Part shown: piece by piece, positions 8,400 through 17,742 of the stretch
Layout: every line of letters begins with the position of its first letter
Position numbering within the stretch: the first letter of the stretch is position 1
From: JAAXPZ01 sp965215705
Lineage (GTDB): Bacteria > Campylobacterota > Campylobacteria > Campylobacterales > Sulfurovaceae
DNA: 64,000 nt
Direction: 5' to 3'
NCBI GenBank assembly: GCA_965215705.1
Contig: CBDCEE010000003.1
Coordinates: 1,178,001-1,242,000 of the forward strand
Made by a program: the position numbers and the translations under genes
The notes under the pieces: model-generated
Database searches by the model: none
The model's input: only the letters and a program-made list of their open reading frames with translations
What the model was told of the DNA's origin: nothing

Positions 8400-9133
8400 T
8401 CACACGGATACCGACTCCCTGATCGTACAAGTTCCCTGAGTGGCACGATAGTATAGCCCTTGGCATAGATACCATCGATCAGCCGTCCCAGATCACGCAG
8501 CGAAACACTCTGATCATGCATCAGTAGGACAGACCCAGGAGAGAGTGAGCGAAGTGCAGTACGGCGGAACCTTGCACCTCTCCTACCATTCCAATCCTGT
8601 GTATCCAATGACCAGAGTACTCCATGCAGATTGCGTACATGCAATTCACGCTGTAGTGTACGGCTCACCATACCATAGGGAGGGCGAAAATAGTAGGGAT
8701 CGAGCCCATACCGCCTCATATGCTTCAGAGCACGGTCCAGCTCTCTGCGGATTTTCTTGCGAGAGGCTTTACGGTAATTGATATGGTGATAGCTATGCAG
8801 CCCTACCGTAAACAGTGGATCATCATAGAGATGTGCATTGTGACGGTTGATCTGGGGAGCCAGAAGGAAAAAAGTCGCAGGTACACGACGCTGCTTAAGA
8901 AACCTCAATAGGGCAGGCGTACGCTTGAGCGGCCCATCATCAAAGGTCAATGCCACTACCTTACGGTTCGTCGCTGCCTTGAAAAAAAATGCATGCTTCA
9001 AAGAAGGAGAGAGACGACAGAGAGCACGACCATAGCTGGGGTAAAGGTTCCACTGTGCTGGGGATGGTGTTTTGGCGGAGAGGCTTACTATACATAGTAA
9101 AGACAAAATAACAAACCATCGTATACTTCTCAT
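8396..9133 (-). CDS. Secreted polysaccharide deacetylase
   Basis: A 245-residue NodB-homology carbohydrate esterase (CE4 family). An N-terminal hydrophobic segment (FVILSLLCIVSLSA) ends in a plausible signal-peptidase site. Catalytic motifs are present: ALTFDDGPLKRT with the base and metal aspartates, HSYHHINY with the metal histidines, RPPYGMVSRT, and LLMHDQ near the end. Such enzymes remove acetyl groups from peptidoglycan or other N-acetylated glycans in the periplasm. Its stop codon sits inside a REP arm. It stands alone, so the glycan cannot be named. Confidence 0.9.
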   Translation of the reverse strand: MRSIRWFVILSLLCIVSLSAKTPSPAQWNLYPSYGRALCRLSPSLKHAFFFKAATNRKVVALTFDDGPLKRTPALLRFLKQRRVPATFFLLAPQINRHNAHLYDDPLFTVGLHSYHHINYRKASRKKIRRELDRALKHMRRYGLDPYYFRPPYGMVSRTLQRELHVRNLHGVLWSLDTQDWNGRRGARFRRTALRSLSPGSVLLMHDQSVSLRDLGRLIDGIYAKGYTIVPLRELVRSGSRYPCE

Positions 9134-9311
9134 GAAAAATCTCTCCCTAGTATTTAGAAAATATTATAGCTAAAAAGTGGGATAAAAACATATCAAACTA
9201 AGCGAGATTTTTGGTTAGTTTACAGTAGATTTGGGTGTTTGGGCGAAGGAGGCTACAAATCGTAGCTGACTGAGTCCATCACCCAAAGATGCTGTGAAAT
9301 AAGCAAAAAGA

Positions 9312-10337
9312 TTAGTTAGTTTCCTGATTGACGATTTTGTTTTTAGATATCCACGGCATCATCTCTCTGAGTCTCACACCAGTCTGCTCTATGTTAGAAG
9401 CTCTGGCATTCTTTCGCTCTGCATTCATTCTTGGGTAGCCTGCCTGCCCCTCGAGGATGAAGTCTTTCGCGAACTGACCGTTTTGGATCTCTTTGAGGAT
9501 CTGCTTCATGGCTGCTTTGGACTCATCGTTGATAACGCGTGGTCCTGAGACATAGTCACCATACTCTGCTGTGTTGGAGATAGAGTATCTCATGTCTGCG
9601 ATACCACCTTCAAACATAAGATCAACGATCAATTTTAGCTCATGCAGACACTCAAAGTATGCGAGCTCTGGTGCATAGCCAGCCTCTACGAGTGTGTCAA
9701 ATCCAGCCTGTACGAGTGACGTAGCACCGCCACAAAGGACTGCTTGCTCACCAAAAAGGTCAGTTTCTGTCTCATCTTTGAAAGTCGTCTCGATGATCGC
9801 CGTTCTACCGCCACCGATCGCTGATGCATAGGAGAGTGCCAACGCTTTGGTCGTACCGCTTGGGTCTTGACCGATAGCGATGAGATCTGGGATACCACCA
9901 CCTCTGACAAATTCACTTCGCACGGTGTGACCTGGTGCTTTGGGCGCGATCATGGTGACATTTATGCCTGCTGCTGGGTGGATACGTCCATAGTGGATGT
10001 TAAAGCCATGGCCAAAAGCGATAGTGGCACCCTCTTTGAGATTGGGAGCGATCTCCTCTGCATAAATGCTTGCCTGGTTCTCATCAGGCAGAAGGATCAT
10101 CACTACATCTGCTTTGGCAGTAGCCTCTGCTACGGTGAGTACTTCGAAGCCTTTGGCTGCTGCTTTGCCCCAAGAGCTTCCTTCTTTTCTGAGTCCTACG
10201 ACTACTTCTACACCAGAGTCTCTAAGGTTCTCTGCATGTGCGTGTCCTTGTGATCCAAAGCCGATCATGGCGACTGTTTTTGATTTGATGATGCTGATAT
10301 CGCAATCTTTGTCATAGTATACATTTAGTGTTGACAT
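9312..10337 (-). CDS. ilvC: Ketol-acid reductoisomerase
   Basis: A 341-residue class I enzyme of valine/isoleucine synthesis, turning acetolactate into dihydroxyisovalerate with NAD(P)H and magnesium. The Rossmann loop is IGFGSQGHAHAENL. The substrate/metal part contains DETETDLFGEQAVLCGG, then PELAYFECLHELK and the SNTAEYG segment. Length is standard for the short form. The gene stands alone and is divergent from the NfeD gene, with about 125 bases between. About 180 bases upstream of the deacetylase gene contain nothing I can name. Confidence 0.97.
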   Translation of the reverse strand: MSTLNVYYDKDCDISIIKSKTVAMIGFGSQGHAHAENLRDSGVEVVVGLRKEGSSWGKAAAKGFEVLTVAEATAKADVVMILLPDENQASIYAEEIAPNLKEGATIAFGHGFNIHYGRIHPAAGINVTMIAPKAPGHTVRSEFVRGGGIPDLIAIGQDPSGTTKALALSYASAIGGGRTAIIETTFKDETETDLFGEQAVLCGGATSLVQAGFDTLVEAGYAPELAYFECLHELKLIVDLMFEGGIADMRYSISNTAEYGDYVSGPRVINDESKAAMKQILKEIQNGQFAKDFILEGQAGYPRMNAERKNARASNIEQTGVRLREMMPWISKNKIVNQETN

Positions 10338-10464
10338 TTCATTATCCTTGGGGTTTTATTTTCGCGATTATAGCCTAAAGTTGCTTATTGATATGGATAT
10401 TTCTGTTTACTTTTTATGATATAATCACTCCATATAGAATAAAGGCTAGAGCCAAGGAGTATAT

Positions 10465-10917
10465 ATGCTTGCACTTTTAAACGAAAGTATTGTCTGGTGG
10501 CACTGGATCGTAGCGGGATTGTTCCTCTTGATCATGGAGATGAATAGTGGTACTTTTATCTTCTTGGGACTTGGGCTGGCTGCAGTGATAGTAGGTATCA
10601 CCGACTTCTTTATAGATACCACCTTTACCACAGAGATCGTTCTCTGGACGATACTCTCTATACTGGCACTCATCGCATGGAAAATATGGTTCAAGGAGCA
10701 GACTGTCTCTAACATAGGTCAATCCAACCATAGCTTTGAGACCCAAGGGACTGTCACAGAAAGGATACCTGCTCACAGACGAGGAAAAGTACTGTTTGAC
10801 GCTCCTGTTTTGGGCAACACTACCTGGCATGCCACAGCCGATGAAGAGATACCCAAAGACTCGCGAGTCAAGATCACAGAGGTCAATGGACAGATCATAG
10901 AAGTCACAAAAATATAA
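10465..10917 (+). CDS. NfeD-family membrane protein
   Basis: A 150-residue protein with two or three N-terminal membrane helices (WIVAGLFLLIMEMNSGTFIF, then a second pair) and a C-terminal OB-fold domain of about 65 residues (GTVTERIPAHRRGKVLFD). NfeD proteins partner stomatin-type SPFH proteins in membrane microdomains. The next gene, ten bases downstream, is exactly such a protein, so the pair is a typical NfeD-stomatin operon. ATG 10465 is preceded by AAGGAG. The biochemical role is unclear in all bacteria. Confidence 0.88.
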   Translation: MLALLNESIVWWHWIVAGLFLLIMEMNSGTFIFLGLGLAAVIVGITDFFIDTTFTTEIVLWTILSILALIAWKIWFKEQTVSNIGQSNHSFETQGTVTERIPAHRRGKVLFDAPVLGNTTWHATADEEIPKDSRVKITEVNGQIIEVTKI

Positions 10918-10926
10918 GGAAATCAC

Positions 10927-11799
10927 ATGGAAGCATTACAATTTGGCGCACTCAATATCGTAACAATACTGGCTATACTCGTAGTCATTACCCTCTACAA
11001 GGGGATCAATATCGTACCGCAGGGCGAAGAGTGGGTCGTAGAGAGGCTAGGTAAATTCTCCCGTACCCTCACACCCGGGCTCAACCTTATCATACCCTAT
11101 ATCGATGCGGTTAGACAAAAGATCACCACCAGAGATATCATCCTAGATATCCCTCAACAAGAGGTCATCACCAAGGACAATGCCGTGATACTGACCAACG
11201 CCGTTACCTTCTTGCGCGTTACCAAGCCCGAAGCTGCCCTCTATGGGGTGGAGAATTTCCGGCTTGCTATCCAACAACTGGTGATGACCACACTGCGTTC
11301 CATCCTGGGGGAGATGAGCCTGGATGAAGCTCTCTCCAACCGTGATCACATCAAAACCAAGCTCAAAGATCAGATCATGGATGATGTAGCTGACTGGGGT
11401 GTCACTGTCAAATCCGTAGAGATACAAGATATCAACCCCAGCGCCTCTATGCAAAAAGCCATGGAGCAGCAGGCAGCAGCGGAGCGAGAGCGAAGGGCTG
11501 TAGAAACGATGGCAGAAGGTAACAAAAATGCCGCTATCCTCGAAGCAGACGGTAAACTAGCCGCAGCAGAACGAGAAGCCAAAGCCCAGATAGCCCTCGC
11601 CAATGCCTCAGCAGAAGCGATTAGGATGATCAGTGAGAACATCCAGGACAAAGAGCTGCCTGCCATGTTCTTATTGGGTGACAGATATATCAACTCACTG
11701 GAGAAGATCAGCCAAAGCGAAAACAGTAAGTTCGTCATCTATCCTGCCGACCTGCAAGGTGCTATCAAGGGGATGCTGGGGAATGTATTTAAGAAATGA
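10927..11799 (+). CDS. SPFH/stomatin-family membrane protein
   Basis: A 290-residue slipin/QmcA-like protein. One N-terminal membrane helix (VTILAILVVITLYKG) precedes the SPFH domain (IVPQGEEWVVERLGKFSRTL, PGLNLIIPYID). A long charged coiled coil rich in Ala and Glu follows (about residues 175-230), then a conserved tail. These proteins form large ring-like oligomers in the membrane and influence proteases and transporters. It lies in an operon with the NfeD partner. A MATE gene begins 13 bases after its stop and may be co-transcribed. Confidence 0.92.
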   Translation: MEALQFGALNIVTILAILVVITLYKGINIVPQGEEWVVERLGKFSRTLTPGLNLIIPYIDAVRQKITTRDIILDIPQQEVITKDNAVILTNAVTFLRVTKPEAALYGVENFRLAIQQLVMTTLRSILGEMSLDEALSNRDHIKTKLKDQIMDDVADWGVTVKSVEIQDINPSASMQKAMEQQAAAERERRAVETMAEGNKNAAILEADGKLAAAEREAKAQIALANASAEAIRMISENIQDKELPAMFLLGDRYINSLEKISQSENSKFVIYPADLQGAIKGMLGNVFKK

Positions 11800-11812
11800 C
11801 AAGAACCCTTAA

Positions 11813-13132
11813 ATGCACGCGGATCTAACCCAAGGCACGATCCGACATAATATTATGAAACTTGCGATACCTGCTATTATCGGGTATTTTTTTCATACAC
11901 TTTTCAATGTCACCGATACCTTTTTTGCAGGGCTTATCTCTACTCAGGCTCTGGCAGCACTCTCACTCTCCTCATCGGTGTTTTTTATGATCCTTGCTCT
12001 GGGTATCGGCATGTCAGAAGCTGTCACCTCTCTGGTCGGCAATGCACTGGGGAAGCAGCAGATAGAGCAGGCACGGCATATTGCTCTTAATGCTATGGTT
12101 TTTGCACTGCTATTGTCTATCACTCTCTCTGTTGTAGGTGTTATCTGCGTACCCTTCCTGGTAGATGCACTGGCAGATCCCTCCTATACCAAGGTAGCAC
12201 TTGAATATATCTATTTGATCCTCTATGGAACCCTATTTTTCATGGGTGCTTTTTTCTCCAATGCACTGCTCAATGCTACGGGAGATACCGTTTCGTTTCG
12301 AAATATACTGATCTTTACTTCTCTACTCAACATACTGCTGGATTATCTCTGTATCTATCTCTTGGATATGGGTGTATATGGGATCGCTATGGCTACCATA
12401 GTCTCCGAAGCTATAGTCTTTGGATATCTTTTCATGAAAGTCAGAAAGACCCAACTCTGGTCAGGATTTGGCTCTTTTCGCTATGATCCCACTCTCATGA
12501 GAGAGATACTCACACAAGGACTGCCTCCCAGTATCAATATGTTCATGATTGCTTTTGGTATGTATATCATCACTTATTTTATCGCACCTTTTGGCAAGGA
12601 GGCTGTGGCAGGCTTGGGCATAGGGATGCGTATAGAACAGATATTTCTATTGCCTGTCATTGGGATCAGCGTAGCCACACTGGCTATCATCTCACAAAAC
12701 AATGGTGCCCAGAGATATGAGCGTATCAGACCAACGATCAGGCTGACTATTCTCTATGGATGGATGATCAGTACGGTAGGTGTCCTCTCTTTCTTTCTCT
12801 TTGCAAACTATTTTGCCTCGTTGCTTACCGCAGATACCAACGTGGTTGCACAGACAACACTCTACCTGCGTGTGTGTGGTCTCGCTTCTTATGCTTTTGT
12901 TGTCATCTTTGTCTCCATCTCTATGCTTCAGGGTATCAAACAGCCCGCTGTCGTCATCCCTGTCAGTATCTATAGACAGGTACTGGCTCCCATCCCTGTC
13001 TTTGCACTTTTGGCATGGTTAGATATGGATATCATTGCCTTTTGGATAGGGATAGATGTGATAGTCTTCTCTTCTGCCCTGTTCCTCTGGTGGTATGGAG
13101 AGAAAACACTAGCAACTCTGCCTCGGGAGTAG
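11813..13132 (+). CDS. MATE-family multidrug exporter
   Basis: A 439-residue protein with about twelve membrane helices in two similar halves, the layout of MATE Na+ or H+ antiporters. The first half begins GTIRHNIMKLAIPAIIGYFF with FNVTDTFFAGLIS, and the second half has GLPPSINMFMIAFGMYI and GLGIGMRIEQIFLLPVIG. It is expected to export cationic drugs or metabolites across the inner membrane. It follows the stomatin gene closely. The start could also be a little downstream, since no strong ribosome site is evident. Confidence 0.92.
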   Translation: MHADLTQGTIRHNIMKLAIPAIIGYFFHTLFNVTDTFFAGLISTQALAALSLSSSVFFMILALGIGMSEAVTSLVGNALGKQQIEQARHIALNAMVFALLLSITLSVVGVICVPFLVDALADPSYTKVALEYIYLILYGTLFFMGAFFSNALLNATGDTVSFRNILIFTSLLNILLDYLCIYLLDMGVYGIAMATIVSEAIVFGYLFMKVRKTQLWSGFGSFRYDPTLMREILTQGLPPSINMFMIAFGMYIITYFIAPFGKEAVAGLGIGMRIEQIFLLPVIGISVATLAIISQNNGAQRYERIRPTIRLTILYGWMISTVGVLSFFLFANYFASLLTADTNVVAQTTLYLRVCGLASYAFVVIFVSISMLQGIKQPAVVIPVSIYRQVLAPIPVFALLAWLDMDIIAFWIGIDVIVFSSALFLWWYGEKTLATLPRE

Positions 13133-13206
13133 GATTCAAGTATTTACCTTTTGTTTAGCTCTATAGACTATACTCATCCTAATATATGCCAAAAAGGAAC
13201 CACCCA

Positions 13207-14043
13207 ATGGAACAACTCAAAACATACGGACTCATGACAGGACTCACACTGCTGTTCATCTGGTTTGGCAATATGATCGCCGGACAGACAGGGATGATCA
13301 TCGCCTTTGTGGCAGCAGTAGGGATGAACTTCTATGCCTACTACTACAGCGATACCCAAGTACTCAAACACTATAACGCCATCCCCGTAGATGCCCACTC
13401 CGCCTCCGGACTCTATGAGATCGTACACCGACTTACCCAGAGAGCAGGACTACCCATGCCCGCCCTCTATGTTATCCCTGAGCAACAACCCAACGCTTTT
13501 GCCACAGGCAGAGACTATGAACACGCAGCAGTCGCTGTCACAGAAGGGCTGCTCAACCTACTCACTGAACAAGAGGTCGAAGCCGTCATCGCCCATGAGC
13601 TCAGCCACATCAAACACTATGATATGCTCATCGGTACCGTAGCAGCCACGATAGCCGGAGCCATCGCCATGCTGGCAAATTTCGGGATGTTCTTTGGTGG
13701 AGGTGACAGAGAGAGACAAAACCCCATCCTCATGATCGCTCTCATGATCCTCATGCCCATGGCAGCAAGTATCATTCAGATGACCGTCAGCCGTAACAGA
13801 GAGTATCTGGCAGACGAAGGTGCCGCCAAACTCACAGGACATCCTGAATGGCTCCAGACTGCACTAGCCAAACTAGACAACTATGCCAGAGGCACGATCC
13901 TCCCGGAAGCTGACCCTCAAACAGCCCATATGTTCATCATCAACCCTTTTACAGGCAGAGACGTCTCTATGAAACAACTCTTCTCTACCCATCCTAGTAC
14001 AGAAGCGAGAATCGAGCGATTAGAAGAGCTAAAACGATTATAA
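13207..14043 (+). CDS. htpX: Membrane zinc metalloprotease HtpX
   Basis: An M48B protease of 278 residues that degrades misfolded inner-membrane proteins. Two N-terminal helices (LMTGLTLLFIWFGNM and MIIAFVAAVGMNFYA) precede the zinc motif VIAHELSHIKH. Two further hydrophobic stretches follow, and the third zinc ligand is in NREYLADEGAAKL. I chose ATG at 13207 because AAGGAAC lies just upstream; an earlier in-frame ATG at 13186 lacks such a site. Length and order fit HtpX. It stands between the MATE and rnr genes. Confidence 0.94.
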   Translation: MEQLKTYGLMTGLTLLFIWFGNMIAGQTGMIIAFVAAVGMNFYAYYYSDTQVLKHYNAIPVDAHSASGLYEIVHRLTQRAGLPMPALYVIPEQQPNAFATGRDYEHAAVAVTEGLLNLLTEQEVEAVIAHELSHIKHYDMLIGTVAATIAGAIAMLANFGMFFGGGDRERQNPILMIALMILMPMAASIIQMTVSRNREYLADEGAAKLTGHPEWLQTALAKLDNYARGTILPEADPQTAHMFIINPFTGRDVSMKQLFSTHPSTEARIERLEELKRL

Positions 14044-14112
14044 GCTATAATCGCTCTATGAAACAACTATTTACTATGCACTATTCACTTCTAAAGCCCA
14101 GGGCTTCAGACC

Positions 14113-16083
14113 ATGAGTAGCTCTTTTGCCATACAACTCATCAACGGCTGCCTCTCTACTGACATAGAGCAGGAGAACCAAAACACTTTTGGATCCCTAC
14201 AGATGCTTGGTGCTATAGAGGAGCAGGATGGCCTATGGAAGCTCAACTCTCTCTATAGGGCAGGCAGACTCTATCTGGGCAAGGATGGGAGAGGCTATAT
14301 CGAAGCCCATAGCAAGGAGCAACGGGATCTCCTCGTAGAGCCAGATGACCTGAATGGTGCAGCACACGATGATGTCGTGGTCGCCAAACGGATCATCGCA
14401 CGTCGCGGCAGAGCCTCTGCCAAGGTCATGATGGTGATCGAAAAAGCCCATCTCTTTAGCATCGGCTATACCCACAGAGATGCGCAGGGTCACTTCTCTA
14501 TCCTCAATATCCGTACAGGAGAGCCTACCCATGCCATGATGGAAGGGATGGACCTCAAAGCATTCAAGCTGGGTACAGTGCTCAAGATCAATGTAGAGGA
14601 TGACAAAGTCCTAGAGGTGTTTGGGCATCTGGATGACCCCAGGGTCGATGAAAAGATCTCTCTGGCACTCTACAACCGCCAGGATGTTTTCCCGCCTGAA
14701 TGCACCGAAGAGGCAAAGGCAATGGAGACAAAAGTAACTGCATCCGAACATACAGACAGGATCGACCTGCGAGAGCTGGATTTTTGTACGATCGATCCCG
14801 TCACTGCCAAAGATTTCGACGATGCGATCTATTTTGACCTGGATAGCTATACCCTCTATGTCGCCATCGCCGATGTAAGCCACTATGTGCCCTTTTTCTG
14901 TGACATCGACAAAGAGGCAAAAAAACGGGGGTTCACCACCTACCTCCCACACAAATCCTTCCCCATGCTTCCACGAGAGCTTAGTGAAAATCTCTGTTCA
15001 CTCAAGCCACAGGTGGACAGGTTGGCATTTGTCGCCAAGATAGCACTGGATCGCAATACACTTAAGCCGATCTCGGAGACATTCTTCGAAGCAATCATAC
15101 ACTCCAAACACCGCTTCAACTACGATCAGGTCGATCGTCTCATCGAGACAGGTGGCACACAGGCAACCAATATCGTCAAGCAACTTTGGGACTGGTTACA
15201 CCCTCTCTATAAAATGACCCAGAAACTCCGCCATGAACGGCTTAAGAGCGGTTTTGATTTCCGTAGTGAAGAGACCAAGCTCAGCCTCAACGAAGAGCAA
15301 CTACTCAAAAGCACTGAGGTCGAGACAGGCACCCCTTCCCACTCCCTGATCGAGGAGTGTATGCTTCTGGCCAACCAAGCCTCTGCCAAGCGTTTCAAGG
15401 GGGATGGAGACGGTATTTTCCGTATCCATGAACCCCCACAGCTGAGCCGTACCGAAGCCCTGCTCTCTGAGCTGGCCGCCATCGGGCTCTATGTGGAGCA
15501 GTACGAAGACAGCCCCTCTCTCATCCGTGCCATACAGGCAGAAGCAGATAAGATGGGGATCGCCAGTGAAGTGGATGCCATGATCATCAAATCCCTACGA
15601 CAAGCCAGCTACAGTGCACACAATGTCGGGCACTTTGGGCTGGGGTTCAAGTTCTACAGCCACTTCACCTCTCCGATCCGTCGTTACGCCGACCTGATCC
15701 TCCACCGCCTCATCAAAGCCCAATTGCAAAAGGATGAGGAAGAGATGGCGTATCTCCTGCGCAACATCGAGCCGCTCTGTGCCAGAGTCTCCGATCTTGA
15801 GCGAGAAGCGACCAAAGCAGAGTGGGATTTCCGAGACCGCAAATTCGCCCGCTGGGCAGCCACCCAAAAAGGCACCTTCCTCGAAGCAGAGGTCATCGAA
15901 GCAGGAGAGAGTGCCAAAGCAGTCCTCCTAGGCGATATCAAAGGGGTCACCGTCCACCTCAAAGGTGATGGAGTGATGCTTTTCGATAAAATACGGGTCA
16001 TGATCACCGAGGTCAACATCCCGCAGGCAGTCATCATGGCAGAACTGGTGAATAAACTCAGTAAAGAGGAGATGGAACTATGA
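14113..16083 (+). CDS. rnr: Ribonuclease R
   Basis: A 656-residue RNase II/RNB-family 3'-5' exoribonuclease. N-terminal cold-shock-like domains precede the RNB catalytic core, seen as DPVTAKDFDDAIYFD with the metal aspartates, and later YSAHNVGHFGLG and SPIRRYADLILHR. A shortened S1-like domain ends the protein. It is smaller than E. coli RNase R, as usual for Campylobacterota. It degrades structured RNA and takes part in rRNA quality control. A 78-base gap with runs of CACTCTTCACT separates it from holA. Confidence 0.93.
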   Translation: MSSSFAIQLINGCLSTDIEQENQNTFGSLQMLGAIEEQDGLWKLNSLYRAGRLYLGKDGRGYIEAHSKEQRDLLVEPDDLNGAAHDDVVVAKRIIARRGRASAKVMMVIEKAHLFSIGYTHRDAQGHFSILNIRTGEPTHAMMEGMDLKAFKLGTVLKINVEDDKVLEVFGHLDDPRVDEKISLALYNRQDVFPPECTEEAKAMETKVTASEHTDRIDLRELDFCTIDPVTAKDFDDAIYFDLDSYTLYVAIADVSHYVPFFCDIDKEAKKRGFTTYLPHKSFPMLPRELSENLCSLKPQVDRLAFVAKIALDRNTLKPISETFFEAIIHSKHRFNYDQVDRLIETGGTQATNIVKQLWDWLHPLYKMTQKLRHERLKSGFDFRSEETKLSLNEEQLLKSTEVETGTPSHSLIEECMLLANQASAKRFKGDGDGIFRIHEPPQLSRTEALLSELAAIGLYVEQYEDSPSLIRAIQAEADKMGIASEVDAMIIKSLRQASYSAHNVGHFGLGFKFYSHFTSPIRRYADLILHRLIKAQLQKDEEEMAYLLRNIEPLCARVSDLEREATKAEWDFRDRKFARWAATQKGTFLEAEVIEAGESAKAVLLGDIKGVTVHLKGDGVMLFDKIRVMITEVNIPQAVIMAELVNKLSKEEMEL

Positions 16084-16161
16084 GAAAAAGTATTCAGCAT
16101 GCACTATGCACTCTTCACTCTTCACTCTTCACTTTAAAAATCTCCTCAGGAGACTTTTAAC

Positions 16162-17139
16162 ATGTACCAAAAAGAATTTGATCAACGCCTCCGTCAAGCG
16201 CTCCCACACGCGGTACTGCTCTATGGGGAAAATGACTATCTGCTCGATCACTATAGCGAACTCTATAGGAAAAAGCTGGATGCCAGTGACAGCCTGCTGG
16301 CACTCTACCATGATGAGTATAGCTTTGAGCAGGCCAAGAACTATCTCTCGCAAAGTTCACTCTTTGGCGGGACCAACTTTCTGCTGATCCGCCATGAGAA
16401 AAAGATACCCAAAAAAGAGCTCGACATCTTGATAGAGTTGACACAGAAAAATAGTGATAACTATCTGCTCTATCTCTTTGAAGGGACGGCTGCCAATGCC
16501 AAGGGATTACAGAGTAGTTTTGCAGAGAAAAAGGGAGGTGTTTGGGTACGCTTCTTCGAGGCCAATGTCCGAGAAGGCGTCACTATGCTCCAGCAAAAGG
16601 CTGAGGGCATAGAGCTCGATATCGACCACTATGCCCTCAGCCACCTCATGACCCTGCTCAACAACAATCTCGCCCTTTGCAGCAACGAGCTACACAAGCT
16701 TGCTATACTCGGCACCAAAATAGAGAGCCGTGATATCGACAGACTGGTCTACTCTACCGCACCACTGGCGATGGAGCAGCTGCTCATCGATCTCTTTGCC
16801 AAAAAACAGGTCGTAGACACGATCTCCAAACTACTTGAACTGGGAGAAGATGAGTTCTCTATCCTACGCTCGACCCAGTTCTTCGTCCAGCAGATCTTTC
16901 TGTTCCATGCCTATATCCGCATCCATGGACAACCAGACTCCAAAGCCATACTTGGGTATAAGCTCCCCCGCCATATAGAGGAGCAAAAGGCCTCTTTAGC
17001 ACTACGGGTCAAGACTGCTTCTCTACTGAAGATCTATGAACACCTCGTTGAATCAGAGTTACGACTGAAAAAGGGTGGCGGTATCGACAAGGAGAGCCTG
17101 CTCTATGGTATCCTCGTCAAGCTACAAAGTTATCTGTAA
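16162..17139 (+). CDS. holA: DNA polymerase III delta subunit
   Basis: A 325-residue clamp-loader subunit that opens the sliding clamp. The start YQKEFDQRLRQALPHAVLLYGENDYLLDHY (only part conserved) matches the family opening, where the peptide near LLYGEND begins the AAA+-like fold. The middle has GTNFLLIRHEKKIPKKEL, and the helical C-terminal region includes ILRSTQFFVQQIFLFHAYI. Family divergence is high, but length, the first domain, and position before rpsF agree with HolA of Campylobacterota. ATG 16162 follows a GGAGAC ribosome site. Confidence 0.85.
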   Translation: MYQKEFDQRLRQALPHAVLLYGENDYLLDHYSELYRKKLDASDSLLALYHDEYSFEQAKNYLSQSSLFGGTNFLLIRHEKKIPKKELDILIELTQKNSDNYLLYLFEGTAANAKGLQSSFAEKKGGVWVRFFEANVREGVTMLQQKAEGIELDIDHYALSHLMTLLNNNLALCSNELHKLAILGTKIESRDIDRLVYSTAPLAMEQLLIDLFAKKQVVDTISKLLELGEDEFSILRSTQFFVQQIFLFHAYIRIHGQPDSKAILGYKLPRHIEEQKASLALRVKTASLLKIYEHLVESELRLKKGGGIDKESLLYGILVKLQSYL

Positions 17140-17151
17140 CAACCATTATGA

Positions 17152-17157
17152 TATAAT
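17152..17157 (+). promoter_or_regulatory. Probable -10 box of the rpsF-ssb operon
   Basis: A perfect TATAAT lies about 80 bases before the rpsF start, just after holA. No clear -35 is visible at 17 bases, which is common for Campylobacterota sigma-70 promoters. The roughly 75-base leader would leave room for S6-type autoregulation, but I see no definite structure. Confidence 0.5.
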
Positions 17158-17238
17158 CGCGATTCCAAAATTCTTGCTCATTTTTGGACGGATCACTGGA
17201 TTCGCATTTATATGGGCTATTAAACCAAAAGGACACAG

Positions 17239-17715
17239 ATGAATCACTACGAATTACTTTTTGTTCTCAAGCCGACGTTGACGGATGAAGAGACAAAAAC
17301 TCAGATCGAAAAAATACAGGACAATATCACTGCACAGGATGCAAATATCGTTGCTACAGATGACATGGGCATGCGAAAACTTGCTTACCCGGTAGAGAAG
17401 AATGAGAGAGGCTACTATACAGTCACTTATTTCCAGGCTCCAGGTGCATCTATCGCTGAGATCGAAAGACTACTCAGAATCAATGAAGAGATCCTCAAAT
17501 TTATGACGGTAAAATATACCAACAAAAAAGAGATCGGTCAATTCACCAAGATGGCAGAAGCTGCAGCAGCAAAAAAAGAGACTCCGTCACCAGCAAAAGA
17601 GGAAACTCCTGCAAAAGAAGAAACTCCAGCGAAAGAGGAAACTCCAGCGAAAGAGGAAACTCCCGTAGCAGCAGAAGCACCGGTAACAGAAGCACCGGTA
17701 ACAGAAGAGGCGTAA
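17239..17715 (+). CDS. rpsF: Ribosomal protein S6 with repetitive C-terminal extension
   Basis: The first 95 or so residues are a normal S6 domain: NHYELLFVLKPTLTDEE, RKLAYPVEKNERGYYTV, then EEILKFMTVKY. After about residue 105 a low-complexity tail follows, made of repeated KEETPA units and then two EAPVT units, giving 158 residues instead of about 100-120. S6 binds 16S rRNA with S18. The tail is charged and probably disordered on the ribosome surface. The gene is followed by ssb after 27 bases. S18 (rpsR), the normal third gene, is absent here. Confidence 0.96.
   Translation: MNHYELLFVLKPTLTDEETKTQIEKIQDNITAQDANIVATDDMGMRKLAYPVEKNERGYYTVTYFQAPGASIAEIERLLRINEEILKFMTVKYTNKKEIGQFTKMAEAAAAKKETPSPAKEETPAKEETPAKEETPAKEETPVAAEAPVTEAPVTEEA
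17587..17711 (+). repeat. In-frame tandem repeats in rpsF
   Basis: About three and a half 18-base units close to GAGGAAACTCCAGCGAAA encode KEETPA repeats. Two 15-base units of AGAAGCACCGGTAAC follow. Near-identity between units suggests recent slippage, so tail length may vary between strains. Confidence 0.85.
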
Positions 17716-17742
17716 GCCCACAAGAAACACTAGGAGCACCCC

